A stretch of DNA of 64,000 bases, from the NCBI GenBank assembly GCA_036555615.1, contig DATBKZ010000098.1, positions 16,649 through 80,648 on the forward strand. The letters run 5' to 3'. Source of the stretch: SG8-41 sp036555615 (lineage in GTDB: Bacteria > Pseudomonadota > Gammaproteobacteria > Burkholderiales > SG8-41). The notes beneath the pieces were generated by a model. That model was not told the origin of the DNA. It saw only the letters and a program-made list of their open reading frames with translations, and did not search any database. The first letter of the stretch is position 1, and the number at the start of each line of letters is the position of its first letter. The position numbers were made by a program, and so were the translations under genes. Of this stretch, positions 25,185 to 35,370 are shown piece by piece.

Positions 25185-26401
25185 CCGGTGTTCAGATGAG
25201 CAGTGAAATCCGGGCGGGGGCTCTGGAGGGGCTGCGCGTCCTCGATCTCACGCGCATCCTCGCGGGCCCGCTCTGCGGGCAGATGCTCGGCGACATGGGC
25301 GCCGACGTGATCAAGGTCGAGCCGCCCGGCGCGGGCGACGACACGCGTACCTGGGGCCCCCCGTTCACCCACGGCGAATCCGCCTACTTCCTGGGCGTGA
25401 ACCGCAACAAGCGCTCGCTCACGCTCAACATGGGGGCGAAGGCGGGGCAGGAGATCCTCGCGCAGCTCGTGCGGAAGTCGGACGTGCTGGTGGAGAACTT
25501 CAAGCTCGGCACCCTGGAGAAATGGGGCATCACGAACGAATGGCTCGAGAAGAATGCGCCGCGGGTCATCCGCTGCTCGATCACCGGCTACGGCTCGAGC
25601 GGGCCCGACGCGGCGCTGCCGGGCTACGACTTCATCCTGCAGGCCGAGTCGGGGCTGATGAGCATCTGCGGCGAGCCGGACGGCACTCCCACGAAATATG
25701 GCGTCGCGATCGTGGACGTCGTGACGGGCCTCTATGCCTGCAACGTGATCCTCGCCGCGCTCGCCGCGCGCGATCGCACCGGCCGCGGCCAGCACGTCGA
25801 GGTGTGCCTCTACGATTCGGGCATCGCCATGCTGATCAACGTCGCCTCCAACTACCTGGTATCGGGGAAGGACGCGCGCCGCTTCGGCAACGGCCATCCG
25901 AGCATCGTTCCCTACACCACGTATCCGGCCGCCGACGGGCTGATCGCGGTGGCGGTAGGCAACGACGGCCAATTCGTGCGGTTCGCCGAGACGGTGGGAC
26001 AGCCCGAATGGGCGCGCGATTCCCGCTTTGCGAAGAACCCGGACCGCGTGACGAACCGCGAGCTGCTCGACAGGCTGATTGCGCAGGCACTGAAGCGCGA
26101 ATCGTCCCTCACCTGGATCGGGAAGCTGCGGGCGGCGGGCGTCCCCTGCGGCCCGATCAACAGCGTCGCCGAGGCGCTCAACGATCCGCACACGCTGGCG
26201 CGCGGCATGGTGCGGACGGTGAAGCACCCGACGGTCGGCGATCTCAGGATGGTCGGCATTCCGTTCCGCTTCAGCGCCACTCCCGAGGCGATCCGGCGCG
26301 CGCCGCCGCTGCTCGGGCAGCACACCGAAGAAGTGCTCGGCACGGAGCTGGGCCTATCCGCCGAGCGCATTGCGCGACTGCGCGCCGAGAAAGTCGTCTA
26401 A
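25181..26401 (+). CDS. CaiB/BaiF family (type III) CoA-transferase
   Basis: Transfers CoA between acyl-CoA and a free carboxylate. The N-terminal signature is GLRVLDLTRILAGPLCGQMLGDMGADVIKVE. The catalytic aspartate lies in GVAIVDVVTGLYA at about residue 180, matching the conserved Asp of CaiB/formyl-CoA transferase. GHPSIVPYTTYPAADG and RAAGVPCGPINSV are typical of the family. Two starts are possible: GTG 25181, overlapping the upstream stop, and ATG 25196. The sequence does not decide between them. About 406 residues, full length. Confidence 0.93.
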   Translation: MTGVQMSSEIRAGALEGLRVLDLTRILAGPLCGQMLGDMGADVIKVEPPGAGDDTRTWGPPFTHGESAYFLGVNRNKRSLTLNMGAKAGQEILAQLVRKSDVLVENFKLGTLEKWGITNEWLEKNAPRVIRCSITGYGSSGPDAALPGYDFILQAESGLMSICGEPDGTPTKYGVAIVDVVTGLYACNVILAALAARDRTGRGQHVEVCLYDSGIAMLINVASNYLVSGKDARRFGNGHPSIVPYTTYPAADGLIAVAVGNDGQFVRFAETVGQPEWARDSRFAKNPDRVTNRELLDRLIAQALKRESSLTWIGKLRAAGVPCGPINSVAEALNDPHTLARGMVRTVKHPTVGDLRMVGIPFRFSATPEAIRRAPPLLGQHTEEVLGTELGLSAERIARLRAEKVV

Positions 26402-26410
26402 TCCCTGCGG

Positions 26411-26455
26411 CGCTGCCCCCTTTGTCAAGAGGGGGCGACGGGGCGCGGGGGCCGA
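26411..26455. repeat. Palindromic repeat related to the tolQ-tolR element
   Basis: Hairpin CCCCCT (26416-26421) and AGGGGG (26430-26435), followed by CGACGGGGCGCGGGGG. The arrangement, a hairpin then a CGACGGGG block, is the same as at 671-719. It lies in the 70-bp CoA-transferase to epimerase gap and lacks a T-tract. Confidence 0.6.
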
Positions 26456-26471
26456 AGAAGGCGGGGGAATC

Positions 26472-26885
26472 ATGATTACTGGACTGTCACACGTTTCCAT
26501 CGCGGTTCCGAGCCTGGACGCGGCGGTGAAGCGGCTGAAAGAGGTTTATGGCCTGGACGCCGGCACCGTGAAGGTGAACGAGGAACAGGGCGTGCGGCTT
26601 GCCTACGTCGAGCTCCCCAACGCGCGCATCGAGCTGATGGAGCCCGCCCGCCCGGATTCGCCGATCTCGAAGTTCCTCGAGAAGAATCCCGCGGGCGGCA
26701 TCCATCACTTCTGCGTCAACGTGGACGATGTTGCCGCCACCCGCGCCGGGCTGGCCCGGATGGGCGTGCGCGTCCTGGGCGAGGGCAGTGACAGCCGCAA
26801 CGTGCACGGCGAGCGCATCGCGTTCGTGCACCCCAAGGAATTTTTCGGTGCGCTGGTCGAACTGGAGGAAAAGCGCCGCGCGTGA
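26472..26885 (+). CDS. Methylmalonyl-CoA epimerase-like VOC protein
   Basis: 137-residue vicinal-oxygen-chelate protein. GLSHVSIAVPSLDAAVK, LAYVELPNARIELMEP, GGIHHFCVNVDDV and GALVELEE carry the His and Glu metal ligands in the order seen in methylmalonyl-CoA epimerase. The start follows GCGGGGGAATC. It sits behind a CoA-transferase and an enoyl-CoA hydratase, so an acyl-CoA epimerase role fits. No methylmalonyl-CoA mutase gene is in the window, so the true substrate may differ. Confidence 0.85.
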   Translation: MITGLSHVSIAVPSLDAAVKRLKEVYGLDAGTVKVNEEQGVRLAYVELPNARIELMEPARPDSPISKFLEKNPAGGIHHFCVNVDDVAATRAGLARMGVRVLGEGSDSRNVHGERIAFVHPKEFFGALVELEEKRRA

Positions 26886-26912
26886 CCGATCAGGCAGCGC
26901 GGAGAGCAACCC

Positions 26913-27977
26913 GTGGCGGACACTCAAACGGCAATTCGCATTGCGGCATCACGGCTCGAGGCCTTTATTGCGCGCGCGTTCGAGGCGGTGGACATCCAGG
27001 CGGAAGAGGCCAGGATCATCGCGACGCTCATGACACGCGCCGATCTGCAGGGCTCCGAAGGTCACGGCGTGTTCCGGCTTCCCCAGTATATTCGCCGCAT
27101 CCGGGGCGGAGCGGTCAACGTGAGGCCCAGGATCCGCGTCGAGCGGGAGGCTGCCGGGATGGCGCTGGTCAATGGCGACAACGGCATGGGCCATCTCGTC
27201 ATGCGCTTTGCCACCGAGAAGGCGATCGAGAAGGCTAAGGCCGCGGGCGCCGCCTGGGTCGGCGTGAAGTGGAGCAACCATGCGGGACCGGCTTCGCTCT
27301 ATGTCTCCATGCCGCTCGATCACGACATGATCGGGCTCTACCTCGCGGTGGGAAACGCTAACCATTTGCCGCCATGGGGCGGGCTCGAGATGCTGCTTTC
27401 CACCAACCCCATCGCCGTCGCGGTGCCGGCCGGTGACGAGCCGCCGATCGTCCTCGACATGGCGACCACGGTTGCCGCCTACGGAAAAGTGAAAACCAAG
27501 GCGCAGCGCGGGGAGACGATGCCGGAGGGCTGGATGATGGACCGGCAGGGCCGGCCGCTGACGGATCCCGGGCGCGCGAACGAGGGTTTCCTGCTGCCCA
27601 TCGGCGGCTACAAGGGCTACGGCCTCGCGCTCATTTTCGGGCTGCTCGCCGGCACATTGAACGGCGCGGCGATGGGGCGGGACGTGGTGGACTTCAACGC
27701 GGATGACGCGACCGCCACCAACACGGGTCACGCCATCGTGGCGATCAACGTCGATGCGTTTCAGCCGGTCGCGGACTTCAAGCGCAGTGTCGACGCGCTC
27801 GTCCGTGACCTGCGCAACTCGGAGCGCCTGCCGGGCGTGGATCGGATACGGCTGCCCGGCGAGGGAGGCCAGGCGGCACGCGCCGACCGGCAGAGGAACG
27901 GCATTCCGCTGCCTGCGCCGCTCGCCGCGAGCCTTGCCACGCTCGCGGCGGAGCTCAGGATCCCGCCGCTTGCTTGA
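26913..27977 (+). CDS. Ldh-family malate/L-lactate/ureidoglycolate dehydrogenase
   Basis: 354-residue NAD(P)-dependent dehydrogenase of the non-Rossmann Ldh2 family. Motifs include RADLQGSEGHGVFRL near the N-terminus, WVGVKWSNHAGPASLY with a conserved Asn-His, STNPIAVAVPAG, and the C-terminal PIGGYKGYGLALIFGLLAG. The GTG start at 26913 follows GGAGAG. It lies 27 bp after the epimerase and likely ends the CoA-ester operon. The substrate may be a 2-hydroxyacid; specificity cannot be read. Confidence 0.9.
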   Translation: MADTQTAIRIAASRLEAFIARAFEAVDIQAEEARIIATLMTRADLQGSEGHGVFRLPQYIRRIRGGAVNVRPRIRVEREAAGMALVNGDNGMGHLVMRFATEKAIEKAKAAGAAWVGVKWSNHAGPASLYVSMPLDHDMIGLYLAVGNANHLPPWGGLEMLLSTNPIAVAVPAGDEPPIVLDMATTVAAYGKVKTKAQRGETMPEGWMMDRQGRPLTDPGRANEGFLLPIGGYKGYGLALIFGLLAGTLNGAAMGRDVVDFNADDATATNTGHAIVAINVDAFQPVADFKRSVDALVRDLRNSERLPGVDRIRLPGEGGQAARADRQRNGIPLPAPLAASLATLAAELRIPPLA

Positions 27978-28010
27978 GGGATGGGGGATGAGGGCGGAGG
28001 GATGAGGGAT
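27976..28010. repeat. Degenerate ATGAGGG heptamer repeat
   Basis: Imperfect GGGATGAGGG-type units between the dehydrogenase and peptidase genes. This is the reverse-complement orientation of the CCCTCAT arrays inside hemW (43670-43701, 44472-44503). A separate GTCACCCG doublet lies at about 28036-28060. Confidence 0.6.
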
Positions 28011-28079
28011 TCTGAGTTGTTGGTTGGCCAGCCCGTCACCCGCCACTCGTCACCCGTCGCGTATCCGTGGAAAGTGCGC

Positions 28080-29048
28080 ATGATTTTCTGGCTTGTTGTC
28101 GCAGCTGCGATTGCCTGGCTCCTGTGGTTCATGGTGAAGGTCCCGGGGGTTTCGTACGCCGGCGCGCTCAAGCCGCTCACGGAGGAAGAGCGCGTCATCG
28201 CCGCGCATCTGCGCACGCACGTCGCAGCGATCGCGAGCCGCGAGCACAACTTCTTGAAGGCCGCGGAGCTGGAAGCCGCGGCGCGCTACATCGAGCAGGC
28301 GCTGGCCGGCCCGGGTCGTGCGGTCTCGACGCAACGCTTCGTGTCGGGACCGGCGGAAGTGCGCAACATCGAGGCGGAGGTGAAGGGCGGCGCAGCAGCG
28401 TCCGAGATCATCATCGTCGGCGCCCATTACGATTCGGTGCTCGGCGCGCCCGGCGCGAACGATAACGGCTCGGGGGTGGCCGCGATGATCGAGCTCGCTC
28501 GCCTGTTCGCATCCGAGGCGCCGGCCCGGACGCTGCGCTTCGTTGCGTTCGTGAACGAGGAGCCTCCCTTCTACCATAGCGACGCGATGGGCAGCCGCCA
28601 CTACGCGCGGCGCTCGAGGGAGCGCGGGGAAGCGATCCGCGCCATGATCTCGCTGGAAACGATCGGCTACTACTCGGATTTCCCGGGCAGTCAGCGCTAT
28701 CCCTTCCCCCTCGGCTTCTTCTACCCGTCAACGGGAAATTTCATCGCCTTCGTCTCCAACCTGTCGTCGCGCCCGCTGCTGCACGAGGCGATCGCCTCGT
28801 TCCGGCGCCACGCCGGCATCCCCTCGGAGGCCGTCGCCGCGCCCGCCTGGATTCCGGGCGTGGACTGGTCCGATCACTGGTCGTTCTGGAAGGAGGGCTG
28901 GCCGGCGCTCATGGTGACCGACACCGCCCCGTACCGTTACTTCCACTACCACACGGCCGAGGACACGCCGGACAAGGTGGACTGCGAGCGCGTCGCCCGG
29001 CTGGTCACCGGGTTGCACCGGATGCTGCGCGATCTGGCGAATCGATAG
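28080..29048 (+). CDS. Membrane-anchored M28-family zinc aminopeptidase
   Basis: 322 residues with one N-terminal membrane helix (MIFWLVVAAAIAWLLWFMV) and an extracytoplasmic M28 domain. Zinc ligands visible are His in VGAHYDSV, the bridging Asp in GANDNGSGVAA, the catalytic Glu pair in VNEEPPF, an acidic ligand in ISLETIGYY, and the last His in YFHYHTAEDTPDKVD. An in-frame upstream extension to 27981 is repeat-derived and precedes the membrane helix, so ATG 28080 (or GTG 28074) is preferred. Likely hydrolyses peptides in the periplasm. Confidence 0.86.
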   Translation: MIFWLVVAAAIAWLLWFMVKVPGVSYAGALKPLTEEERVIAAHLRTHVAAIASREHNFLKAAELEAAARYIEQALAGPGRAVSTQRFVSGPAEVRNIEAEVKGGAAASEIIIVGAHYDSVLGAPGANDNGSGVAAMIELARLFASEAPARTLRFVAFVNEEPPFYHSDAMGSRHYARRSRERGEAIRAMISLETIGYYSDFPGSQRYPFPLGFFYPSTGNFIAFVSNLSSRPLLHEAIASFRRHAGIPSEAVAAPAWIPGVDWSDHWSFWKEGWPALMVTDTAPYRYFHYHTAEDTPDKVDCERVARLVTGLHRMLRDLANR

Positions 29049-29174
29049 ACCGGTGATGGTGCTTATGGCCGCCCCCGGGCCGTGCGCGGCGCGGCGGGAC
29101 CCCATCCCGGCGTGACGCAGGTCACGCGATTCCCGCCCATTGTCCTGTCCGGGACGTGGGGCTAATCTCCCGCC

Positions 29175-30620
29175 ATGCAGGCCCTCTACCCGCGCTCGTT
29201 CCCGAGGCTGCTGGCGGTCGGGTTCACGCTCGTCGCGTTGCCGCTGATGTTCGCGCTCATCAACAATGCGGTGTCGGTGGACCGCCTCGCCAACCGCAGC
29301 CAGAACGCGGTTTACCGGGCGGTGCAGGCTACCCAGAGCGGCCGCCGGCTGGCGCAGCAGCTGACCGCGCTCGAGCGCACGGCGCGCCAGATGGTCATAC
29401 TCGATGACCGCTCGCTGCTCGATACCTACGCGGCGAACCGCCGGCAGTTCGAGCAGGCGGTGGCGGAATTCACGAACCTCCCGCTGGACGCGGAGCAGAA
29501 GCACGCGCTCGACGACATCGTGCGCGGCGAGGCGGTGGTGTTCAGCGCGCTGTCCGGGGCCGGCCCGAAGAGCCCGGAGGCGGGCTCCGCGGTCGAAAGC
29601 TTCGCCAGGCTGTCCGAGCAGGCGCAGTCCCTCGTCGCGCGCTTGAATGCGCTGATCGACCGCGAGGTCGAAGCGATGCGCGAAACCGCCGACCGCGCCC
29701 AGCGCATGACGTTATGGCAGCTGCTTGCGCTGGTGCCGGTAGTGGTGTTTCTGGTGATCGGGTTCTCGATCCTCATCGCGCGGCCGATCCGGCAGATCGA
29801 CGCGGCGATCCGCCGCCTGGGTGGCGGCCAGCTCCGGGTGCCGGTCGCGGTCAACGGGCCGCAGGACCTGGAGCAGCTCGGCGAGCGGCTGGAATGGATG
29901 CGGCGGGAACTGATCGACGTGGAGGAGCAGAAGAACCGGTTTCTGCGCCAGGTCTCCCACGAGCTGAAGACGCCGCTTACGGCGCTGCGCGAAGGCGCGG
30001 AACTCTTGTCCGAGGAGGTGGTCGGAAAGCTGACGCCCGAGCAGCGCGAAATCGCGGAGATCCTGCGGCACAACAGTGTAGAATTGCAGAAGCTGATCGA
30101 GGACCTGCTTTCATTCGGCGCGAGCCAGTTCCGCAAGGTCACCGTCGATCTCGGGCCGGTGGACATCCGGGAGGTGATCGAGCGCGTGGCCGAGGACCAG
30201 CGGCTCGCCATCAGAGCCCGGGGCCTCACCCTCGATATCGCCGCTGCAGACGTCATGATTCCCGCCGACCCGGAAAAGCTGCGCGTCATGATCGATAACC
30301 TCCTGTCGAATGCGGTGAAGTTTTCACCACCTGGCGGCGTCATCGGCATATTCGCGCGCCACGACGGCGATGCGCTCGAGCTCGATGTGACCGACCAGGG
30401 GCCGGGTATCCCGGCGGCGGAGCGCGCTCGCATCTTCGATCCCTTCTATCAAGGCGGCCAGGCCGGTGCGGGCCCCGTGCGCGGCACGGGCATCGGGCTC
30501 TCCGTCGTGAAGGAATACGTGTTCGCCCACGGCGGCAGCGTCGAAGTCCTGGACAGCCGGCGGGGCGCCCACCTGCGGGTCCGGCTTCCGCTCATCCGCG
30601 CGGAAGTCGCTGCGTCGTGA
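29175..30620 (+). CDS. glrK: Sensor histidine kinase, GlrK/QseE-like
   Basis: Membrane sensor of 481 residues. TM1 lies at about residues 12-32, a helical periplasmic sensor domain follows, and TM2 at about 180-202. Then come HAMP, a HisKA dimerisation domain with the phospho-acceptor in SHELKTPL (His near residue 262), and a HATPase_c domain with N box NLLSNAVKFSPP, G1 DQGPGIP and G2 GTGIGLSVV. The order kinase, small lipoprotein, sigma-54 activator matches the enterobacterial glrK-qseG-glrR locus. A GTGA overlap joins it to the next gene. Confidence 0.88.
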   Translation: MQALYPRSFPRLLAVGFTLVALPLMFALINNAVSVDRLANRSQNAVYRAVQATQSGRRLAQQLTALERTARQMVILDDRSLLDTYAANRRQFEQAVAEFTNLPLDAEQKHALDDIVRGEAVVFSALSGAGPKSPEAGSAVESFARLSEQAQSLVARLNALIDREVEAMRETADRAQRMTLWQLLALVPVVVFLVIGFSILIARPIRQIDAAIRRLGGGQLRVPVAVNGPQDLEQLGERLEWMRRELIDVEEQKNRFLRQVSHELKTPLTALREGAELLSEEVVGKLTPEQREIAEILRHNSVELQKLIEDLLSFGASQFRKVTVDLGPVDIREVIERVAEDQRLAIRARGLTLDIAAADVMIPADPEKLRVMIDNLLSNAVKFSPPGGVIGIFARHDGDALELDVTDQGPGIPAAERARIFDPFYQGGQAGAGPVRGTGIGLSVVKEYVFAHGGSVEVLDSRRGAHLRVRLPLIRAEVAAS

Positions 30621-31098
30621 GGACGGCATCCTTCCTTCTGGGCGTCGGTTGCGCGGCGGCGCTCGCGGGCTGCGGCGTCGTCAGGATCGCCGAGCCCCTG
30701 GAACCCGCCCCCTGGGTGCAGGCAGGCGCGTCCCGGCCCGCCTCGGACACGGAGAGCCTGTTGCTCTATTACCAGCACATCCGGAGCCTGTCGGGTGCCG
30801 CTGTGAGCCGCGAGCACGAGGCAGCGCGGCAGGCGTATGCCCAGGCGCGCACCGATTTTAATCGCGTGCGCCTCGCCCTGATCCTCTCCCTCCCGGGGAC
30901 GGCGTTCAGCGATAATGCGCGCGCGCTCGGCCTGCTCGATACCGTTGCGAAGCATGAGGGTGGACGGCTGCAAAGTCTCGGCGCAATGCTGGGCACGCAC
31001 CTCCAGGAGCAGCAGCGGCTTGCCGCAAGCGCCCAAGAGCTGCAGCAGAAGCTCGAAGCCCTAAAATCCCTGGAACGCAGCATGATCGAAAGAGCCCG

Positions 31099-31102
<4 letters not shown>
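30617..31102 (+). CDS. QseG-like small lipoprotein between kinase and regulator
   Basis: 161-residue probable outer-membrane lipoprotein. The signal sequence ends in lipobox ALAGC (Cys19), followed by a Pro-rich linker and a long helical region (LLLYYQHIRSLSG and onward) with a C-terminal coiled coil (LQEQQRLAASAQELQQKLEAL). In enterobacteria QseG interacts with the QseE sensor. Similarity here rests on position, lipobox and helical character rather than a signature. The GTG start overlaps the kinase stop and its own stop overlaps the regulator start. Confidence 0.78.
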
Positions 31103-32472
<1,370 letters not shown>

Positions 32473-32497
32473 CGCGCCCGCCATGCCGGTTTAACTG

Positions 32498-32567
32498 CGC
32501 GAGATCGAACGGACGCCCGGGCCATACCGCAACCGGGCAATGAATCGGGTGCGCCGTTCATCTCGCG
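32498..32567. other. Long interrupted hairpin in the 346-bp gap after glrR
   Basis: Outer arms CGCGAGAT plus GAACGG (32498-32512) pair with CCGTTC plus ATCTCGCG (32554-32567), allowing small bulges. Inside, GCCCGG (32515-32520) pairs with CCGGGC (32533-32538). No T-tract follows. It could be a structured RNA, an mRNA-end stabiliser or a dispersed palindrome. The rest of 32473-32818 has no convincing gene. Confidence 0.45.
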
Positions 32568-32818
32568 CGGGCCGATCAATGCCCGTCATGGCGTACGCGC
32601 TCCACTGTCGCTCATTTGCGACATGAAAACTCCTGCCGAATCACTCCGCTAAGCCCATCGCTGTGGGCGACGTTGCCTGAGGGCGACATTCCGGCATCCC
32701 TTCAGGCGCTCAACTCATTGATTTCGCGATGGAATGATCCTGGTACGGTGGTTGCGCATAGTCCCGGACTCCCGATTGGAAATCGAGGTTTCTCGCGTCC
32801 GGGGGAAAGGAGCAAGCG

Positions 32819-33217
32819 ATGAATGCCGTCAACATGACTTCGGGAAGCGCGGGTGCCATGGACAAGCGATCCGGGATCCTCTATCCGCTGATGCTCATCG
32901 CGGCGGTTGCGGTGATCGTGTTCAGCATTTCGGGCATCGCCACCATGATGGGGTGGATGCCCAGCGTCCTCTCGCGCGGCGCTGGCCCGATGCGGGCGCA
33001 GCCTGCGGCAGCGGTCGAGCCGCGCCCGGCCGCCGTTGCGTGCCGGGAATGTGGCGTCGTCGAGTCCGTGCGCGCGGTGGAAGAGTCCCGCCGCTACGAA
33101 ATCCGCGTGCGCATGGGCGACGGCACCTCCCGCACGCTCTACGAGGCCACGCGTCCCGGCTTCACGGTCGGCCAGAAGGTGCGCGTGACGCATCAGGGCT
33201 TGGCGGCCGCGGGCTGA
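32819..33217 (+). CDS. Membrane-anchored envelope protein, SlyB-like without glycine zipper
   Basis: 132 residues with one N-terminal membrane helix (about 20-42), an Ala/Pro linker, then ACRECGVVESVRAVE and YEIRVRMGDGTSRTLYEATRPGFTVGQKVRV. I recall this framing from SlyB/glycine-zipper envelope proteins, where a Gly-rich 2TM segment lies between those two blocks; here that segment is missing. That comparison is from memory and uncertain. The AAAGGAG ribosome site is strong. Followed by two further envelope ORFs on the same strand. Function unknown. Confidence 0.7.
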   Translation: MNAVNMTSGSAGAMDKRSGILYPLMLIAAVAVIVFSISGIATMMGWMPSVLSRGAGPMRAQPAAAVEPRPAAVACRECGVVESVRAVEESRRYEIRVRMGDGTSRTLYEATRPGFTVGQKVRVTHQGLAAAG

Positions 33218-33278
33218 TCGGAGAAGGGCGCGTGATGTCGAAGACGACGAGAATGCCCGATGAAGGGGGAAGCCGGCG

Positions 33279-34253
33279 TTGAAGACGGCGCGCGCGCTGC
33301 TGTTGGTCGGAGTCGTGGGCGCGGCCAGCATTGGGGCCGGCCTGTACATGTGGAATTCGGCGACTTCCGCAGCGGGGGGCGGCGCGGTCACGAGTGAAGA
33401 GCCGCGGGCCCAGGCTCGCCTCGTCAGCGATTTTTCCGGATTCGCGGGTTCGGAGATCAATGCGCGCAGCCTGGTAGCGGGGCTGCGCCACGGCAACGAG
33501 ATCGCGCTCGTTCCGCTCGCCGCCGGCGGGCAATCCGGCACGGTCACCCGATTCACGCCGCCTACCCGTCCCATGGATTACAGCAGCATCCGGGTTGCGC
33601 TCGTGCTTGCCAAGGAACAGCTCGCCCTGCTCGGCATTACCCGCCCCACGCCCACCCAGATCAGGGCGGTGCTGGTAGGCGGGGGAATCGCGGGCCGCGT
33701 CGGAGATCGGGCCTCGACGCCCTTTCTGCTTCCGGGTGTTCTGCAGATGCGGGCAGGGGGAATGAGTTGGGCCAGGATCGCCGACACCATGGGCGTCAAG
33801 CTCGCGCAGCCCCTGAACGGCGCTCCGGCGGCAGACGCTGCCGTGCCGATGGATTCCGCACGCGTGGCTGCGGCGGGCGGGCCGCATGGTGCGGTGCCAG
33901 CCGCTGCCGCCAAAGCCGATGCTCCGGCCCTGCGACCCGCCTCGCCAACCAAGGCGACGCCGATCTCGTCGGCCTCGATCACGACGAGCACGGCGGGCGG
34001 CCCGACGACACGGGCCGAGATCAGGCGTGAATCACCGGCACAAATCGCCACCCGCGAGCCAGCGCAGAAGCCGCGCCGCTCCCAGGTGCGGGTAGTGATT
34101 GCGGCCGATGGTGCTGCGAAAAAGGAAACGACCACGTTGCGCGCACCGGACAGCGCGCAGGCGGAGGCGGTCCGAGCCGTGACGGCTCCCACATCCGCAG
34201 CCGCGCGCCCTGTCGAGCCAGCTTCCTCTGCGATCGACCAGCTCGTGGAGTAG
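33279..34253 (+). CDS. Predicted exported or membrane-anchored protein of unknown function
   Basis: 324 residues. The N-terminal hydrophobic segment (ARALLLVGVVGAASIGAGLYMW) is a signal anchor. A folded region of about residues 45-180 contains FSGFAGSEINARSLVAGL, DYSSIRVALVLAKEQLALLG, and LQMRAGGMSWARIADTMGVKL. The second half is Ala/Pro/Thr-rich and looks disordered. The start is TTG 33279, preceded by AAGGGGGA at 8-nt spacing, since no ATG or GTG fits. No function recognised. Confidence 0.7.
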   Translation: MKTARALLLVGVVGAASIGAGLYMWNSATSAAGGGAVTSEEPRAQARLVSDFSGFAGSEINARSLVAGLRHGNEIALVPLAAGGQSGTVTRFTPPTRPMDYSSIRVALVLAKEQLALLGITRPTPTQIRAVLVGGGIAGRVGDRASTPFLLPGVLQMRAGGMSWARIADTMGVKLAQPLNGAPAADAAVPMDSARVAAAGGPHGAVPAAAAKADAPALRPASPTKATPISSASITTSTAGGPTTRAEIRRESPAQIATREPAQKPRRSQVRVVIAADGAAKKETTTLRAPDSAQAEAVRAVTAPTSAAARPVEPASSAIDQLVE

Positions 34254-34386
34254 AAGCGATCCCTTGCGAGCGCCGCCCCGGCGGGCTCTCGACACAGGGA
34301 ATCCGCGGCGCAAGCCGAGCCGGCGCAGGTCGTGAGCATGCGCAAGCATCCAGGGTCCTGAACACACTGCTGTAACCGGATCGAAC

Positions 34387-35370
34387 ATGGAGAACTATTG
34401 GTCTACTCTAGGAAAGCTGCGCTGGTGGGCGAGCCTGCGCCAAGTCGCGCTTCACATCGTTCTGGCCGCGCTTGCCGTCGGCATCGCATTCTCGTTGCCA
34501 ATTGCCGCCCGATACATTCTTTACCAATGGTGGCCGCTCGTCGCGTCGGACGCCAGCCTGCTGGTGGTCTCGGAAATCAGCCTGGCCGCGTCGCTGGTAG
34601 TGCTGTTCAACATGTGGCGCCTCGCATCCGAGGACCGCGTCAAGGCCCGGGTCGCCGACACGGCGGCGCTGGTCTACGCGCGCCGGCGCGTGAATTGGCT
34701 GACGCGCCTTCGGGAACGGAGCCTCATCCGGAGAATGCCCGCCGCGCGCGACGCATTCGTGCTGTCGTTGACGGGATATGACACCTTTGCCAGCGCAAGA
34801 AGCCCGCTGCACACGCCGCTGCAGGCGGCGTATGAAATCCGCGTCATGCTGCTCAATCCCGCCGTGCGTGCCGCCGAGAGGCGCGTGAATTCGCTGCCCG
34901 CAGCGATCACCCGGGAAACCTACGCCGAGGAGGTGGACGCGAGCATCGCCTATCTGGCGGCATTGCGCGCGCTGGGAAGGAAAGTGACGCTCAAATTCTA
35001 CGAGCACGAGCCGTTCTGGAAGGTCGTGGTGCTCGGGGACCATCTTTGGGTCCAGTATTGCCATACGGGATTCACGGTGACGGACCAGCCGGAATACGTC
35101 TTCGCGCTCAACCGCGAGAATCCACGGCTGGGTTTGTTCGTGCCGTTTTACATGCACTTCCTGGAGCAATGGGGCGAAGCGCGCCATCCTCGCTTCGATT
35201 TCGACTCGCGTGAGCTGGTGTACACCGACGAGACCGGTCGCGAGCTGCGCCGAACCCCCTTTCCGCGGCGCGCAGACGCCACGCCGGTTCTCCTTCAGGC
35301 GGAGTCGCCGGTCAACCGGTCACGCGTGTCAGGCGGACGACCTCCGGAATGCGCCGCAACGCGCGCATGA
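34387..35370 (+). CDS. Two-helix membrane protein of unknown function
   Basis: 327 residues. Two hydrophobic segments lie near residues 20-45 and 55-78, followed by a basic cytoplasmic stretch (RRRVNWLTRLRERSLIRRM). A soluble domain of about 200 residues includes PLQAAYEIRVMLLNPAVRAAE, KVTLKFYEHEPFWKVVVLGDHLWVQYCH and NRENPRLGLFVPFYMHFLEQWGEARHP. The overall layout resembles phospholipase-D-like sensor proteins, but no HKD motif is seen. The last 59 bp overlap the 3' end of spoT on the opposite strand. Confidence 0.72.
   Translation: MENYWSTLGKLRWWASLRQVALHIVLAALAVGIAFSLPIAARYILYQWWPLVASDASLLVVSEISLAASLVVLFNMWRLASEDRVKARVADTAALVYARRRVNWLTRLRERSLIRRMPAARDAFVLSLTGYDTFASARSPLHTPLQAAYEIRVMLLNPAVRAAERRVNSLPAAITRETYAEEVDASIAYLAALRALGRKVTLKFYEHEPFWKVVVLGDHLWVQYCHTGFTVTDQPEYVFALNRENPRLGLFVPFYMHFLEQWGEARHPRFDFDSRELVYTDETGRELRRTPFPRRADATPVLLQAESPVNRSRVSGGRPPECAATRA

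Noticed and set aside
32616..32822. 68-codon frame in the glrR downstream gap
   Set aside because: No domain or hydrophobic segment, no ribosome site, and it ends on the start of the next gene.
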